From the NCBI RefSeq assembly GCF_008831285.2, contig NC_045139.1, positions 33,515,706 through 33,579,705 on the forward strand: 64,000 nucleotides of DNA, in the 5' to 3' direction. This document shows, piece by piece, positions 24,964 through 38,500 of the stretch. Each line of letters begins with the position of its first letter. Position 1 is the stretch's first letter. Below the pieces are notes generated by a model. That model saw only the letters and a program-made list of their open reading frames with translations. It did not search any database and was not told where the DNA came from. This DNA comes from Nymphaea colorata. Its lineage: Eukaryota; Streptophyta; Magnoliopsida; Nymphaeales; Nymphaeaceae. Made by a program: the position numbers and the translations under genes.

Positions 24964-27900
24964 ATGGCGTCCGATCGTCTCCGTCTGTTGTGTGTCCTCT
25001 TCTTCCTCTTTTCAATCCTATTCTCCTCCGCCTTTCTTCAAGGTAAAATCATCTCTCTCTGTGAAGTCCGTCGTATGTGCGTCTCTGGAAGAACTCATGT
25101 TTTAGCTTTTTTGGTGAAATTTGCTTTCTCAAGCTTTCACCGGGTCGGTTTTCTCCCTGTCTCTGCAATCTATGATGAAGTAAAATGTTGCTGAGAGAAT
25201 TCATTTTTCGATTGGAAAATATCGTGGCTGGCGTGATGTTTCGCTGAAATTCGGTGTGAGATGGTTAAGAAAAATCGCGGACTCTTTCGTGTTCCTATTG
25301 TCGTTGATGATTTATGTTTCTAAATATTGGGGAGGCAATATGGTTGAAATTATATGGCTCTCGGTTTCGAATGCACTTCTTGGACAAAGTTGCAGATTGA
25401 GGTATTGTTCGGTTATTCTCGTTAAGGACGTTGATTTGGACGATTTCGGTTTAGGCTGGGTCGCTGCATCTCCACGTCGTTAGGTAGATCCAAGCGAATA
25501 TCCGGAAACAGGAACTGGTTCTGTTATCGAAATTTCTGCTGTCATGTGACGATGTTGGCCTATGAATGCAGTAACCGTGTCTATCATGTCGTATCTTTCT
25601 TACCATCCATTCTGTTAGGTTTAGAAGTTAGGAATGCTTAGAGTAGCTTGAATTGTCGCTTGGACATCCTTGCATTTCCATTAAAAAAGAAGAGGTAAGC
25701 GGGAGAGTTGCGACATCTAACTACTGGTCTTCTTTCGTAAGAGTTTAAGTTGCATCTGAGCAGTAAGATTATATGTAAGGTCTTCTTGTTGTGTGCATGT
25801 ACAAGAAAATGCGCATAAGGAGAGGCAACTTGCATGCTTTTGGGCATCATTCTTGGCTTCCCTATGAGGAGGCTTATAGGAAAATCTAATGTTCACTTGT
25901 TGGAAATTTGTCTATCTGCTCGTTTACCATGTGTTGGAGCTTGTCGTATTACATTTTTTAAAGTACTTAATGTTGATATAATTTCTGTAGTTGTAAGGTG
26001 TCAAGCAGATGCCGAGACTGATGGAGCTGAAGTTCCCGAGGGAGGTGACCTTGGAATTGTTGGCGATGATATCCAGGATTTATCCGAGGTTGTTTATGGG
26101 CCTGCTCCTGGAGTGGAAACCATGTGTATTTTCCCAAAAAATGCTGCACGAAGTGAGTCCTCCTCCTTCATGGTTATTAAACTCTCTTTTTAGAGATCCC
26201 AGACTGTAAATGTATAGGTCATTGACAACTGTGCTGTAAATGCAGTTGTCCCAGCAGGAGAAAAAGCTGAATTACTTATAGGCTTGAACAATGGAGGTAA
26301 TTTTGTTCATCATTCTTTGGGAGTTGTATCCACTATTCTGCATATTTGATTTTGAGTGTTTCCAAGAGTTCCTTGGCGTGAAAATTAACAATAAAAAAAA
26401 ATACATTGATTATGTGCATCTTTATAGTGTAGTTACATGTTTATATGTATTAACATTAGAGTAGGACGATTTCTTCCAAGTCACGAGGTAATTTTCTTCA
26501 TCATTCTTTGGGAGTTCTATCCACTACTCTGCAGATTTTTGAGTGTTTCCAAAAGTTCCTTGGCGTGAAAATTAACAATAAAAAAGAAGTTGGTGACGTG
26601 CATCTTTATAGTGTAGTTACATGTTTATATATATTAACATCAGAGTAGGACAATTTCTTTCAAGTCACAAACTTTGAGAAAGCAAGAGACTGTATGGTCC
26701 ATAAGTTTTACCGGGCAATGAGAACATGTATCTCAGATTTCCTAAGCAATTGGTGATTTGCCCATTTGAAGCAAATAATGTAAATCATTGCGGTAAAATG
26801 GAACCCTAAGTTTTGTTTATATGAGAGGCTATGTGAAATATTTTCCATGTTCCACCAATACATGAAGGTGTTCTTCCTGGTCTTACAGGGATCTTTCGGC
26901 TTGCTTGTAGAATCTTGAAGTTGCAAGCATGATTGTCTTTATGTAAAAGTTCTATTGACTAGCTTTGTAGTCTTTGTGGCATCCTTTGCTTTTCTCCTTT
27001 TTGCTTTTCATCACTTGGTGATACAAGAAAACATTAAGTTAACTCTTGATTTTTTGTTGGTGTCTTTGACCTGAGTAATGCCCTTATTGTTTATTTTTGT
27101 GGTTTATGCATGTGCATATGCTTTGCTTCAGATTTTTGTTTGCAGGCTTATCATTTACTTCCCTTTTTCTTACTGTCTCAGCTGTCCAAAATTGTGACGT
27201 TTTGCAGGTGAGGTACCCTTGAAAGTTCAAGCTATATCAGCAAGTCTTCATCTTCCTTTTGATCATCGGCTGCTTGTGCAGAATTTAACATTGCAGGTAC
27301 ACTGAATTGGTTAATGAACTTTTCTTGTGGACTTCCAAATGGACTTGAAAGAACTTACTGTTGGCAGTTTGTTACATAATTCAAACTCAATATGGCATGC
27401 TATTGTCCTTCTCTTTCAACACATTAGAAGCATATGCCAATGTGTCCACTGTGATTTTCCATCCTTTAAAGTTTAAACTGATTTGTCTAATCTAATTTTT
27501 GTGCAACTATTACAGGAGTTTTACAATGCATCAGTTCCAGTGTCTGTTCAGGCTACATTTCCATATATATTTGCTGTAAACAAATATCTACAGGTACCCA
27601 TGGTTAAAATGCTTCTCCAATCTCCATCTTTTCTTTCTAGTGCATGGTAAGGTGGTTATGCAGGACAGAGACAGAAAACTTTGATCTTTTGCTGTCATGA
27701 TAAGCTTTAGTTATATGTGAAGACATCTGTTTTTGCCTGCAGCCTGGAGCATTTGATCTAGTTGGAACTATTGTGTATGAGGTAGATGAGCAGCAGTACA
27801 GTAGTGTGTTCTACAATGGCACCATTGAAGTCGTTGAAGCTGGTGGTTTTCTGAGTGTTGAATCCGTTTTCCTAGTAACACTTGGAATTGCCATTACTGG

Positions 27901-30900
27901 CCTTCTGGGTCTGTGGATTTATGGCCAAATACAGAATCTGTCCAAGGTAATGCATGTTATGTTTTTTTTTGTTTTGCCTCCTTCTCTGTACCACAATAAC
28001 ATTGTGAAAAAACCATGGGATCTGAATTAGTATAGTTAAAACTTTAAAGCACGGATCTGTTGTTTCCCTTCAGTGGTATGGTAGGTTGATGTAATGTCTG
28101 GCTTTGGTATATATAGTACACTCTGGCATAGCATAGTCACATAAAAAATAATATATAAGGATATCAATATTTCTGTATATTTTAATTTATATTGTTGAGT
28201 ATTTGATGATTTGTGTTGTTTGATGCAGCCTGAGGTGTTTCTCATGTTTGAGTCCATACTTCTTGAGTGTTCTGCTTTTGCATTGAGTTGGAACCACCTT
28301 GTTGTTCGGTTCATTTATTATGGTTTTCTTCCTGGTCAAGTTTAGTCTTTTATGACTTTAGGTTGCTTATGAATGTCAGGTAAATATTCAGCAGAAGGCC
28401 CTTGAATTGGGATTTTTTCACTTAGATTCCCCTTTAGTGACCTTTTTTGAAGTATATCTCTGGTGAACTTAAACTCCCAGGTGTCAGAAGAGCATAAGAA
28501 GTGTATTCTTGATGTTATATGATGCTATAGTTTCACATTTTTGCATCCCAAGGCCTTGTCCATTTTCTTCTTCTTTTGAATGAGAATTGGGGGAACTGTT
28601 ACGCGCTTATGTCCTTCAGGCAACTCAAGGAAAGAAACATCGTTGGTGTTCCATGTTCAGTTTACTTAAAAAGTTAAAAACTTAAAAGCGTTGTCATAAA
28701 TATTATTTATGGTTTTTATATGAGGTCTTTCTCAGGTACTAATCAGGAAGATTGCTTTTCCGGTTTTCCCCAAAAAATCTTAGGAATTTGAAAATTAAAA
28801 AATGATAGAGAACTTATGAATATTTGAGTTTCTACTAATTTTCTTACAAAAGCATTGATAAAAAATCAAAATAGTTATTTAAATATTAAAAGCAACATTA
28901 GCAATTTTAAAGCATAATATTTTTTAGTTATTTAAATATTAAAAGCGACATCAGCAAATTTAAAGCATAATATTTTTTTTCTGGGAAAGGGAAAAAAAAT
29001 CTGATAAAAGCAACTTTTTGGCCTTTTATTTAAATATCATAATTTTTCAACCTTTTTTCCATTTTTTGCTTTATTTGCATTGTTTTTAAAAGGTTATATT
29101 TTGAGAAGAAGCAAGAGGTGTACGTATCTTCCCAAGTTGGACATTAGTTGTGCCTGAAGTCTTTGCTTTTGCATTCTGCTTATGATGTCGATTGCTTACA
29201 GAATCTGAAGGTCCTATTTATGATTAAGAACAATTTTAGACTTCTCATTAGAGTAACTGGCAGATTCAGGTTGTCCATTATGTAAACAACGAGAATATCT
29301 GTACTTTCAAAATGCAGTTAAGAAGACATTGACTACCATATTAAGGAATTCTCTTATTGTGATCTGATGATGAACACACTTATCTAGGGATTGTGGTGTT
29401 ATTAGGCTGTAGTTTAGGCTACATGGCTTAATGCCTCTTATGCCCCACTAATCTATCTCTTTTCGTATCTTACTTGTAAAAGCTTCAGGTTCCACATGAG
29501 GTGTAGAATTCCCTGATAAGGCTTCGTCCTCTCCATAGAAACTTGTGGCACAATATAGTGATTTGCAATTCCTTTTCCTTTCCAGCTGACACTCGTTTCT
29601 TTAAAAGATCATGTTTATTATTTTAAGAGCACCCTTAAATTATTGCCAATTAAAATTCATATAAAATAAATTTATATGTGGTGTTTCGATTGGATGACAC
29701 CTCGAGAAATGATTTTTGTTAAAACCTGGTTTTGTAGAAGCTGATCTTTTAATGTGTTTTGAAAAAACAGTTTTATGTTTGGCTGAAAAACTGGTTTTGA
29801 GTGAATAACCTGGTTGGAGGTAGTTTTTTCGCTCACACATGAAAATACATTAAGCCAGGGTTTCTGAAAACACCTTTTCTAGTACACCCAAACATTCCAA
29901 AAACGGTGTTTTGGAGGCAAAATGACGAGGCCATTTTAGCATGCATTCAAACACACCCATTGTGTATTTGAGCATATAATTTTAGAATCGCTAATGGATC
30001 TTATTGCCCAAAAAGTTAGGCTTAACAACTTGCTGAAAATTGGGAAGCTAATTTCTTTGCTTAATTAATGTTCATCAGCTTATAGAAATGCACTTATAAC
30101 AATCAGATTACATTATATATCTTTTTTTTAAATGGGTTAGGATTATACTATTGTTGTTTGATCGTTTATATATGATGTTTGCTTGATTGTGTTTGTCTCT
30201 TAGTTTTTTATTGTTCTGTCTAGATTATCACCTGTCTGTCTACATAAATATGATGTGATTTTGTAAATGATGCTTATACTCTAAAGTTTCAATACAGAAA
30301 ACAAAGAGGGTAAAAAAGGTGGAGGTAGGAACTGGAACTACAGATAGTGACATGGATGAATGGTTAAAGGTGCTTTCCCTCTCTCTCTCACACCACACAC
30401 ACAGAGACACAAATATCTTTAAGTGGGCAGAAGCATTTAGTTACTAGTGTGTGTTTGTGCAAAATATGAGATCTTTTGGAGATGTATGAATGGGGGGTAC
30501 ACAGGCACATGCTGGTCCATAACTACACGCAAACGTGCAATGTGCATTCCATCTCATGGATGTCCAGACTAGAGCTTAACTTGACAAGTAGATAGGTTAA
30601 AGTCTAACATCCACTTTGTTCATGCCCAAGACTAGCGGCCTTCCCTGTTGACTTGTTATAGAACTGGGGCTTGTGAATGCATAAAATAAGAAAATTGATA
30701 CATGCTGTACAAAGTAATATCTAACAGCTCTACTCTCCTCACTTTCCATTCCTCTTTCCATGTATTGCTTCTGGTGGTAACTTAAGGATAGTTTATCCAA
30801 GTTGTTTTTGTGAAAGAAAAATTGATATATCGACCATCCACTTGGTTTAGAAATTCTCAGGTTTGTTTTGAAAAATAGTTTATAAATTTAAGACACCACC

Positions 30901-31917
30901 AAAGAATTATCTTTCTGGAAATCCAGTTTTCCAATTCTTATGGTTGAATTTAAGACACCACCAAAGAATTATCTTTCTGGAAATCCAGTTTTCCAATTCT
31001 TATGGTTGATTGTAGACTCTTGGATACCTGAGGAGTATACAAGTTCTCGATTAATTAGTTCAAGATCTTGGGCTTGTCAAAGTGGATAGAAGGTCCTGTG
31101 ATGCAAGTAATTTGAATTTTGAAGTACTGGAACTTATTCAAGGTTTCTTGCTAATGGTACTCAGTTTCCTGTAATGTATGAAACTGGTTTATATTCATTT
31201 CGGTTTCTTAATTATTCAACGAGGAAAATGAATCTTTAGCATTTGATATCTCACTAATATTGAAGAAATACTTTTACAAATATCAAGTTATGATGCTTTA
31301 TATATCTTTAAATTCTTAACCTTGTCTTTGTGTAAACATTAATCTATCTCAGATCAGCCCTGTTTGCTGGGATGTGTTCCATGTGTATACCTACTATAAT
31401 GAGTTGTACCATCTGAACTAGGTCAAAGCATTCACCTGTGTGGTTCCTCGTATTTCAGCCAATGCTGCCTTGCCTTTTCGGAAAGATTGTATTACTGAAC
31501 TGTCCTTAGGTGTGGTACTTGCTGAGAAAATTATTTCGTTGGGAAGGAATTTTATGCATGTTTCCTAATAGGAAGTCAAGTTGTTCCTTATCTTTAGCAA
31601 GGATGTCGCCATGTACCATGCACTTTCCAAAATCCATTTGCCAAAATAGTATCAATTTCATCATACATACACAAGGTGCTTTTTTATTAAAACCTGATGG
31701 TGATTCTTCTTTTATGCTGGAGACATATTTCAAGTTGCATAAATTTGTTGACAAATAGTTCACGTAATTATCCATTGTAACTTTAAATTGTTGTATTGGT
31801 ACACTGGCATATTTTGGTGGCTGAGGAAACATACATGTTGATAATTTCTTTTGATTATCTTTCCAGGGCACTTCCTTTTCTCAATCTTTGTCCCAAAAGT
31901 CGAAAAAAAAGAAGTAG
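24964..31917 (+). CDS. SSR1: Translocon-associated protein subunit alpha (TRAP-alpha/SSR1)
   Basis: Eight exons: 24964-25042, 25991-26152, 26246-26296, 27208-27296, 27516-27593, 27743-27946, 30298-30369 and 31867-31917, total 786 nt (261 aa). A signal peptide (about residues 1-30, LLCVLFFLFSILFSSAFLQ) is followed by an acidic lumenal stretch, GVETMCIFPKNAARIVPAGE and SLHLPFDHRLLVQNLTLQ. Possible N-glycosylation sites are N123 (NLT), N131 (NAS) and N178 (NGT). The block FYNGTIEVVEAGG precedes one membrane span (about 194-213, VFLVTLGIAITGLLGLWIYG). The cytosolic tail KTKRVKKVEVG..SDMDEWLK ends in lysines (SLSQKSKKKK). TRAP-alpha sits beside the Sec61 channel in the ER membrane and aids insertion of nascent proteins. 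Length and layout match plant homologues. The last two introns are long (2.35 and 1.5 kb). Confidence 0.93.
26295..26669. repeat. 191-bp tandem duplication in TRAP-alpha intron 3
   Basis: Copies from 26295 and 26486. The first spans the real exon 3 donor (GGAG|GTAATTTT) and the second repeats it as CGAG|GTAATTTT. The copies then share TTCATCATTCTTTGGGAGTT and later CTTTATAGTGTAGTTACATG. Confidence 0.85.
28872..28977. repeat. 53-bp tandem duplication
   Basis: Copies from 28872 and 28925, starting TAGTTATTTAAATATTAAAA, in a TRAP-alpha intron. Confidence 0.8.
29678..29958. mobile_element. Possible MITE
   Basis: Left end GTGGTGTTTCGATTGGATG and right end CATGCATTCAAACACACCCA are roughly inverted, about 280 bp apart. 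The word TTGGATGACACCTC recurs near 53247, and TTTGGATGTCA near 42262, so this seems a dispersed family. No clear target duplication. Confidence 0.35.
30370..31866 (+). other. Intron 7 of TRAP-alpha
   Basis: A 1.5-kb AT-rich intron with a short CT run at its start and a 62-bp tandem duplication. Nothing else is recognised. Confidence 0.7.
30885..31008. repeat. 62-bp tandem duplication
   Basis: Two identical copies from 30885 and 30947, starting AATTTAAGACACCACCAAAG. Confidence 0.9.
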
Positions 31918-33528
31918 GAGCCTTTGGCGGCTGCAGGAGAAAGAATATGCAAGCATCTTCTTTTGTCATAGGAGGGATGGTTTCATCAATCATGGGTATG
32001 AAATTTAGGTATCTGTTGCACCTGTGCTTTTTTCTCATCTAAGCTTGCCAATTGCCATTGGTGATGCTGAGTTGACTTGTACTGCTAATACAAGTATTTT
32101 TCAGGATAGGCTAGTTTAGGAATTTTCGTTGAAAACAATTTTGGGGGATGAACTTGCTTATTTCTTATTCTACGGTAAATTATAATTCTTTTAGCGTATA
32201 AAATTCTCTATATTAGTGAAATCAACTATATTTGTCTGAGATGCTAACGGTTGATATGGTAGCAAAAAGAACGGTTGGGTTCCATGTGAATTTTGGGACG
32301 TGAATGTTATGAACTTTGCAGAAGTGAACGTTCTGAGTTGAGATAGATTATATACGTTGACGCATGGTACTAGTAGGGTAACTTGGCATGTGATGCCTGC
32401 TCAAATTGATTTTTGCAGTTCACATCCAATGCACAATCTATGGCTCTTGGAATATGTAGTAGGAAAGTAATGGCTATGGCTACTTGTATGAACCAATATG
32501 TCAATATGATTGGCAGCTCGTAAATCGTAATGGCTGTGACCGCCAACATGAGCCAATATATCAATTTTGTCGACAGGCACATACTTTTATAAAAGGTAAA
32601 TGACAATTTTTAGGTTATTAGCTATTACCTTTTCAGAGAAGTACTTTGCATGTGAACCTGTGACATTATATTGGTGTTTGTAGTTCTCAAATTACTCGGT
32701 GTACATATTTAAGTAGCCTATGTAAGGTCGGTTCAACTTGAGAACCATGAAACGTTGGATGTAATAGAAAGCTACTTTGAGCTATCTGATCAAACCGATC
32801 AGGTGGGTTGAGTGGTGCTATATGACGAGTTGCAGTTTACAATCCATGTATGTGTTCACATTTTAAAAAAGTTCAAATTTTCTGCTGCAACATGTAGATG
32901 ACACAGTTATCGTCATTTTTTCTAGCTCCTGTAGATTGTGAACATGTTTGAACCCTTGGAAGTTTGGCACTGCTCTTGCCATCAGCTCGTCGTTGAGAGA
33001 TGGAAAAACTGAAATAATCATAACTGGGTTGATCGCTCTTAAAATGGCCTCCTATAACTCGTCGACTTAGCTGTGGCCGAAGTATGCAGGTTTGTTTTTG
33101 TATTCTCATCCGCCGGCTTTTTCAAATGCTTCAGAACAAAATAAACAAGAGTGTGCGTGCGTGTGGGTGTGTGTGTGTGTAGGGGGAGAGAGAGAGAGAG
33201 GGAGGTTTCAATTCTTCCCCCCTACCCTGCAACCATTTGATTGGAGGGGATCAGTCTCAACAGGCTGCTATACATTTATATATTGGAATGAGAAGGGTTC
33301 CAATGAAGGATCGTGCGGACGGAGGCTCCCACTATTTATTAGCAGAAAATATGTACAGGAAAAACCAGTGATGCAAAGCTTTATCAACAAAAAACACGCC
33401 TCAGAAAGGCTCCCAGTGGCACAACCTGCCACTTCAACGACCACCCCAAAAAGCCAAATCCAAAAACGGTCCACAGGCCAGAAACCGCCCATGTGAAGAC
33501 TACAATGTAGTTTCATTTGGTGTTCTGT

Positions 33529-33725
33529 TCAACGTAGAATTTCAGTAGAAAATCCAATATCCAGCAAGATATATGAAAAGCCTTTAGCTGTCTTGTCATT
33601 TTCCCTCGGCTGGTCACTGAACTTCTTCGTCTGGTTCACGGCAGCCACCAGGACAAGCATCTCTTCGCTGCTCGCCACCATTTCTTTGGCATCAAATTGC
33701 TTGATGATATTCGGGTCGTTAGGTT
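33529..33725 (-). pseudogene. Coding-like remnant of unknown family
   Basis: On the minus strand a frame of about 65 codons reads QPNDPNIIKQFDAKEMVASS, MLVLVAAVNQTKKFSDQP and TAKGFSYILLDIGFSTEILR before a stop at 33529. A hydrophobic frame (FLIINPILLSAIFVGFVRTL) lies further upstream at about 33780-33950. The two could be exons of one minus-strand gene or the debris of one. I do not recognise the family, and no convincing start or splice set was found. Confidence 0.25.
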
Positions 33726-35479
33726 GGGTTTCTGCGAGGGCTGCGTGGTACTTTCAAAGTTTTCATATAAACTAAACATCAAAAGCAAATTGAGAACTGT
33801 CGGTGAACAAGATATGGAAGGCATAATGGAAGAACTTTGCCAACAAGGTTCTTACAAAGCCAACAAAGATGGCACTGAGCAAGATAGGGTTTATGATCAG
33901 GAAAAAGAACAAGAACTGGATCTCAGCATGCATGTGGATCTCAGACATAGACCTGCTGGACACACTTTATTCTAAGTAACCCCGACTCTTCTATTTTACT
34001 GCCGCACCCGAGTTGCATCAAGTCGAGTGCGCACTGGACATGGGTGCAGTTCCTTCTCAGACCCGAGCCCAGATAAAATGTCATATTACTAAATTACTTA
34101 TATAATAAATGTTGTTCTGATATTTTCCTATGCAATACAATTATTCAAGTATGTTATATACATTAATAACTAAATTGTAATAATAATTTATACATGCTTA
34201 TTATGTTATATATATATATAATAAATTTAAAATAATAATAATAATAATAATAAAATACCATCGCTGCACCATCGCACCTAAATTTTTTGGGATGTACCGC
34301 TCCGGCACCCACACCCCGCACTCAAGTGACATAGACTTCATTTGGTGGATTTGGCCTAATAAAAAACCCATCACTTTTTTTTTTCCTTGCATTTCTTTTT
34401 AATTGACAATCATGTTGGATTGAATGACTTTGATTATATAACTGGGTGACTTTGAAAAGATGGAGTTACCATTCAATTTTTCTATGTATATACGGAGACT
34501 CACATATATATTTATAACCATAAAAGTACTGAACTGTTACCATTTTTTAGTGACATATTTTTAATTTGCAAAGAAAATTAATACTTTCATATGCTAATAT
34601 CGGGGTTTCGTTTGACTTCGACAAAGTGTCCCAATGTACTGTTGAGACACTTATTCAGCATAATACAAGTAAGTGTTAATGACACTAAAGTTCATATTTC
34701 GGTTAATTTTTTTACTTATGTACCACGGGACAAAAAAATGAGATGCCTGCCTTCTATATGATATCTTAGCTAAAGTATTATTGACACTTGACCTTAGTCT
34801 CTAAACACCCTTTAAAGAGAATATATCGACTATAGAAAGTGTATTTAAGAGATGTATTTTTCAGGAATTTATATGTGATGCTATTTCATATGGGAGAAGG
34901 AAACAATTTAACTAACTTTGAAATGGATGTACCTTTACCTATTCGACTTATAATATATTCACGTATTCGGGTTCAAATTTAAATTTAAAAGAAAAAATGT
35001 TATATCATGTCCGAATCTAACTTCCAATTCAAAATTCAAGTCCAATCATATATCAAGTTTAAAGTCGTACTAAATTCAAATTTGAATCCAAATCATAATA
35101 GTTAAAAACAAACTTTCCAAATATGTAGGTGTTGGGTCATATTGATGTTTATTATTTGTTGGTATATCTTTTTAAAATCAAACTCAAATTTTTAAATCCG
35201 ATATAGCCTACCATCATTCTACGTCTGTCGGGCATGCATTTTAATTTAGTTTAATTTAATTTAATTTAATTTAAACAAATAATTAAAAACAAAAAAAACA
35301 AAAATTGTAGTACGGGTCGGGTATGGGGCTTTTCGCTTGAATACAGAATCATTGCGCCGTAAGCCTGAGGGCTCCTGAGTCGGGCTCAGATCGGGCGTAC
35401 GGAATCCAACCCGCTGGCTCACTTATCGATAGCCCTAGAGGATATAGCGAGCGACGAAGGCAGGAACTCTCCTTTAGGC

Positions 35480-35488
35480 TTAGGGTTT
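35480..35488 (-). promoter_or_regulatory. Telo-box in the RPS11 promoter
   Basis: TTAGGGTTT on the plus strand is AAACCCTAA on the minus strand, the telo-box known from promoters of plant ribosomal protein and translation factor genes. It lies about 70 bp before the RPS11 start codon. Confidence 0.7.
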
Positions 35489-35555
35489 TATTTTCCTTCA
35501 CTTCTCTTGCCTCCGCCTCTTCTTCGTTGCCGCGGAACTCTCATCGTTTACCGCC

Positions 35556-38500
35556 ATGGCTGAGCAGGTTACTCTCTCTCTCTCTCTTGAGATACGTGGT
35601 AGCTTTCTGTTCTCCTGTATTACTGCCACAAAGGTTCTCATTGTCTTTTGGTAGATAATCGCAACATCCGCGGTGCATCTTCTTGGGGAATCCCTCTGGA
35701 TGGCAACCATTCGAAAGATCTATTTGGCGAAATGCCTGAGATTTTGTAGTTTTAGATTTATACAGTTCGCTCTATGCTACCAAAACAGTGGAAGTTTTTG
35801 GGTGGTCTTCCGTCTTTACGTGGCGGACATGATTTGCCGCTTGTTGTGGGAAGTGGAAAGACATGGCGTATTATCGTGCTTGTGTAGTATAGGAGAGAGG
35901 CAGTTGGTTTTTGAATTGATTCAAGTGTTCATCTCTTTCCTGTGTCTATTGTGATTTAAGTTAAATACTGCCCTTTGAAACCATTGTAAACATAATGATT
36001 TCTTGATGATTTAGTAGGGGATAAACTAGAAATGTGGTTAGTTCATTGCCTCGTCTATGCACTTTCTAGATGAAAGAAGTGTGGTAGTATAATAGCTTTC
36101 ATGTATATCATGACCTTGCAATGATAGAGAAAATTGATCAGAAGAATGTGATATGGTCAGTAACGTAATAATTTTCTTCTCACTCTGTAGTCATGTAACT
36201 AAAATCTGCGCGAGTCCTTGTTGCATATGCTTATCGGTGTTGGAGATTCATTGGACTTTACAGAGGAGATACCCCGAGTTACGACTGTGTCAACGATGTA
36301 ATATCGGGCGTTTTGTCTAATTGTTGGTTTTTTTTTTGTTTCTATCACATTAAGTATAAGTTAGTTGGGTCTCCCATCTTTCACCTTCCAAGGAAGAAAA
36401 TCAATACATTGATTTCTTGTTTCGGATGCTTGCAGACTGAGAAGGCGTTCCTTAAGCAACCCAAGGTCTTTCTAAGGTAAGGTTTGCCTAAATTTAGGCA
36501 TCCCATGCACTACGTCTGTGCACTTTTCATACATGAATCTATTGTGCAAATTCTTGCAGCTCAAAAAAATCTGGCAAGGGGAAAGGACCAGGAAAAGGTG
36601 GCAATCGATTTTGGAAGAACATAGGGCTGAAAATAAAGACTCCAAGGGAGGCTATTGAAGGTCGTGACTTTAATCACTCTTTAAATCAATTATCTGGTGT
36701 TCTTAGTATCTATTTTCTATCAACTTAATTGTTCTCTCTGTCAATAATGTCCTCATGGTATCCTGTACATAATTTGCCTTTTGTATTAGCTTTTTTAGAT
36801 TTATGTGAAGTCGTCATACAACGATGAAGAGAAATACCTTTCCTTGTAAAAGTTTTGTGCTTCTAGTTTTTTTTAATTTTAGCATCAACACTTTTTGTGA
36901 CTGCTAGGTAGTGTTGGTGTTCTAAAACATGAATGCACCTTTTTTGAGTGTGTATTTTCATTTGCAGAAATGAATTTTATTTGATGGATAGTTCTTCAGA
37001 ATAAGCTGGACTATGGATTTTTTACTTCACATGATAAAAACAAGTATTAGCACAGTTGTTCTGATTCTCGCTTGAAATAGTAATTGGCAAGGTAGTTTGG
37101 GATCTAAGATATTGTTTCTGACCATTCCATTAATATACCATCCTTTGTATCAAGAGATACACCATTTTAGATTTATGAAAGATTTGTTTTCCATGAATTT
37201 CAGTGCTTATTGGTATAATGTAATTAATACATGGTTAATTTACCTGTTAAAGATCGCCACAGAACTCTAGAAGGAACCATATAATCTTAAATTCTTCAAG
37301 AGAAAATCTTACTGTCACCGTAATTGAATTGGTGCTTACAAAGTGTGATGGGCTTTTAGTAAGCTAGCTTTTGTGCTTTACAGCGGGATCCAAATAAAGA
37401 AATATTGGCAAAAATTGCTGTATGAAGCATTGGTTAACATGTATGTCCCTTTGAGAGCTTTCGGTGTCTTCCTTGAGTTACTCTGATATCTTTATAATTC
37501 TTCTATTGATGGTTATTCTTAGAATATAATTTCCATGTGAGGAAGTTGAAAAGGGAATTCAGGTGGTATTGTGTAAAGCACCCAAGCAAAGAAAGGCATG
37601 GCATAGATTGTTTTAAGGAAATGCCTCAGCTATAGCCCATCTCTTTTTCCTGCATGATTTTGTTGAATTTGTCAGCTGCTTATTTTTTTCACGAGCAATT
37701 TGATGTTGATGTATGGCTTCTTTTTAAGAGTCAGCAGCAGGTGCCCTCTGCCCTGGCGTCCTGTCTGCCGCATGGAGCCAAGAGAAAACTTGCCAGATTG
37801 AAGATGGCTTGAATCTTTTATGTGGTTCATGCCACAAATTTTGGCAAAATCATTTTCCTATTCAGACACTCTTGGGGGTGTTGATGACAGTTCTGTGAAC
37901 AACACTATCTAATTTCAAGGGGGTATGGTGTAAACTGTAAAGCACCCCAGGCAAAGAAGGCATGACCTAAATTATTTAAGGAGATGCCCCAGCTGTGACC
38001 CATCCCTTTTTCTTGTGCCTTTTTAGTGAATTTGTCTAGCTGCTTATTTTTTCACGAACAATTTGATGTTGATATATGGCTCCTTTATAAGAGTCTTACA
38101 GCAGGTGCCCTCTGCCCTGGCCTCCTGTCTGCCGCATGGAGCCAAGAGAAAACTTGCCAGATCGAAGATGGCTTGAATCTTTTATGTGGTTCATACCACA
38201 AATTTTGGCAAAATCGTTTTTATATTCAGACGGTCTTGGGGGTGTTGATGACAGTTCTATTCTGCAACACCTACCCAATTTCAGGGGTTAGGGTGTAAAG
38301 CACCCCAAGCAAAGAAGGCATGACATAGATAAGAGGATGCCTCAGCTATTTTGCCCATCTCTTATGCCATCTTGTTGATTTTGTCTGGCATGTTGATGTA
38401 TGGCTATTGGCTCCTTTATAAGAGTCAACAGCAGGTGCCTCCTGCCTTGTCATCTTGTCTGCCGTGTGGAGCCAAAGAGAAAACTTGCCAGATTGAAAAT

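Larger units (their letters stand above)
27947..30297 (+). other. Intron 6 of TRAP-alpha
   Basis: A 2.35-kb intron holding a 53-bp tandem duplication (28872-28977) and a possible MITE (about 29678-29958). No gene was recognised in it. Confidence 0.7.
31918..35555. other. Intergenic region between TRAP-alpha and RPS11
   Basis: A 3.6-kb AT-rich spacer with the TRAP-alpha 3' UTR at the left, a coding-like remnant near 33.5-33.7 kb, C-rich repeat words near 34005-34070 and 34255-34330, an ATA/ATT-rich core between them and a GGGCTC-type repeat just before the RPS11 promoter. No intact gene is recognised. Confidence 0.55.

Noticed and set aside
33092-33496. 134-codon plus-strand frame with repeated CVWVCVCV
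   Set aside because: It runs through a TG/GA simple repeat, and the remainder shows no family-like pattern.
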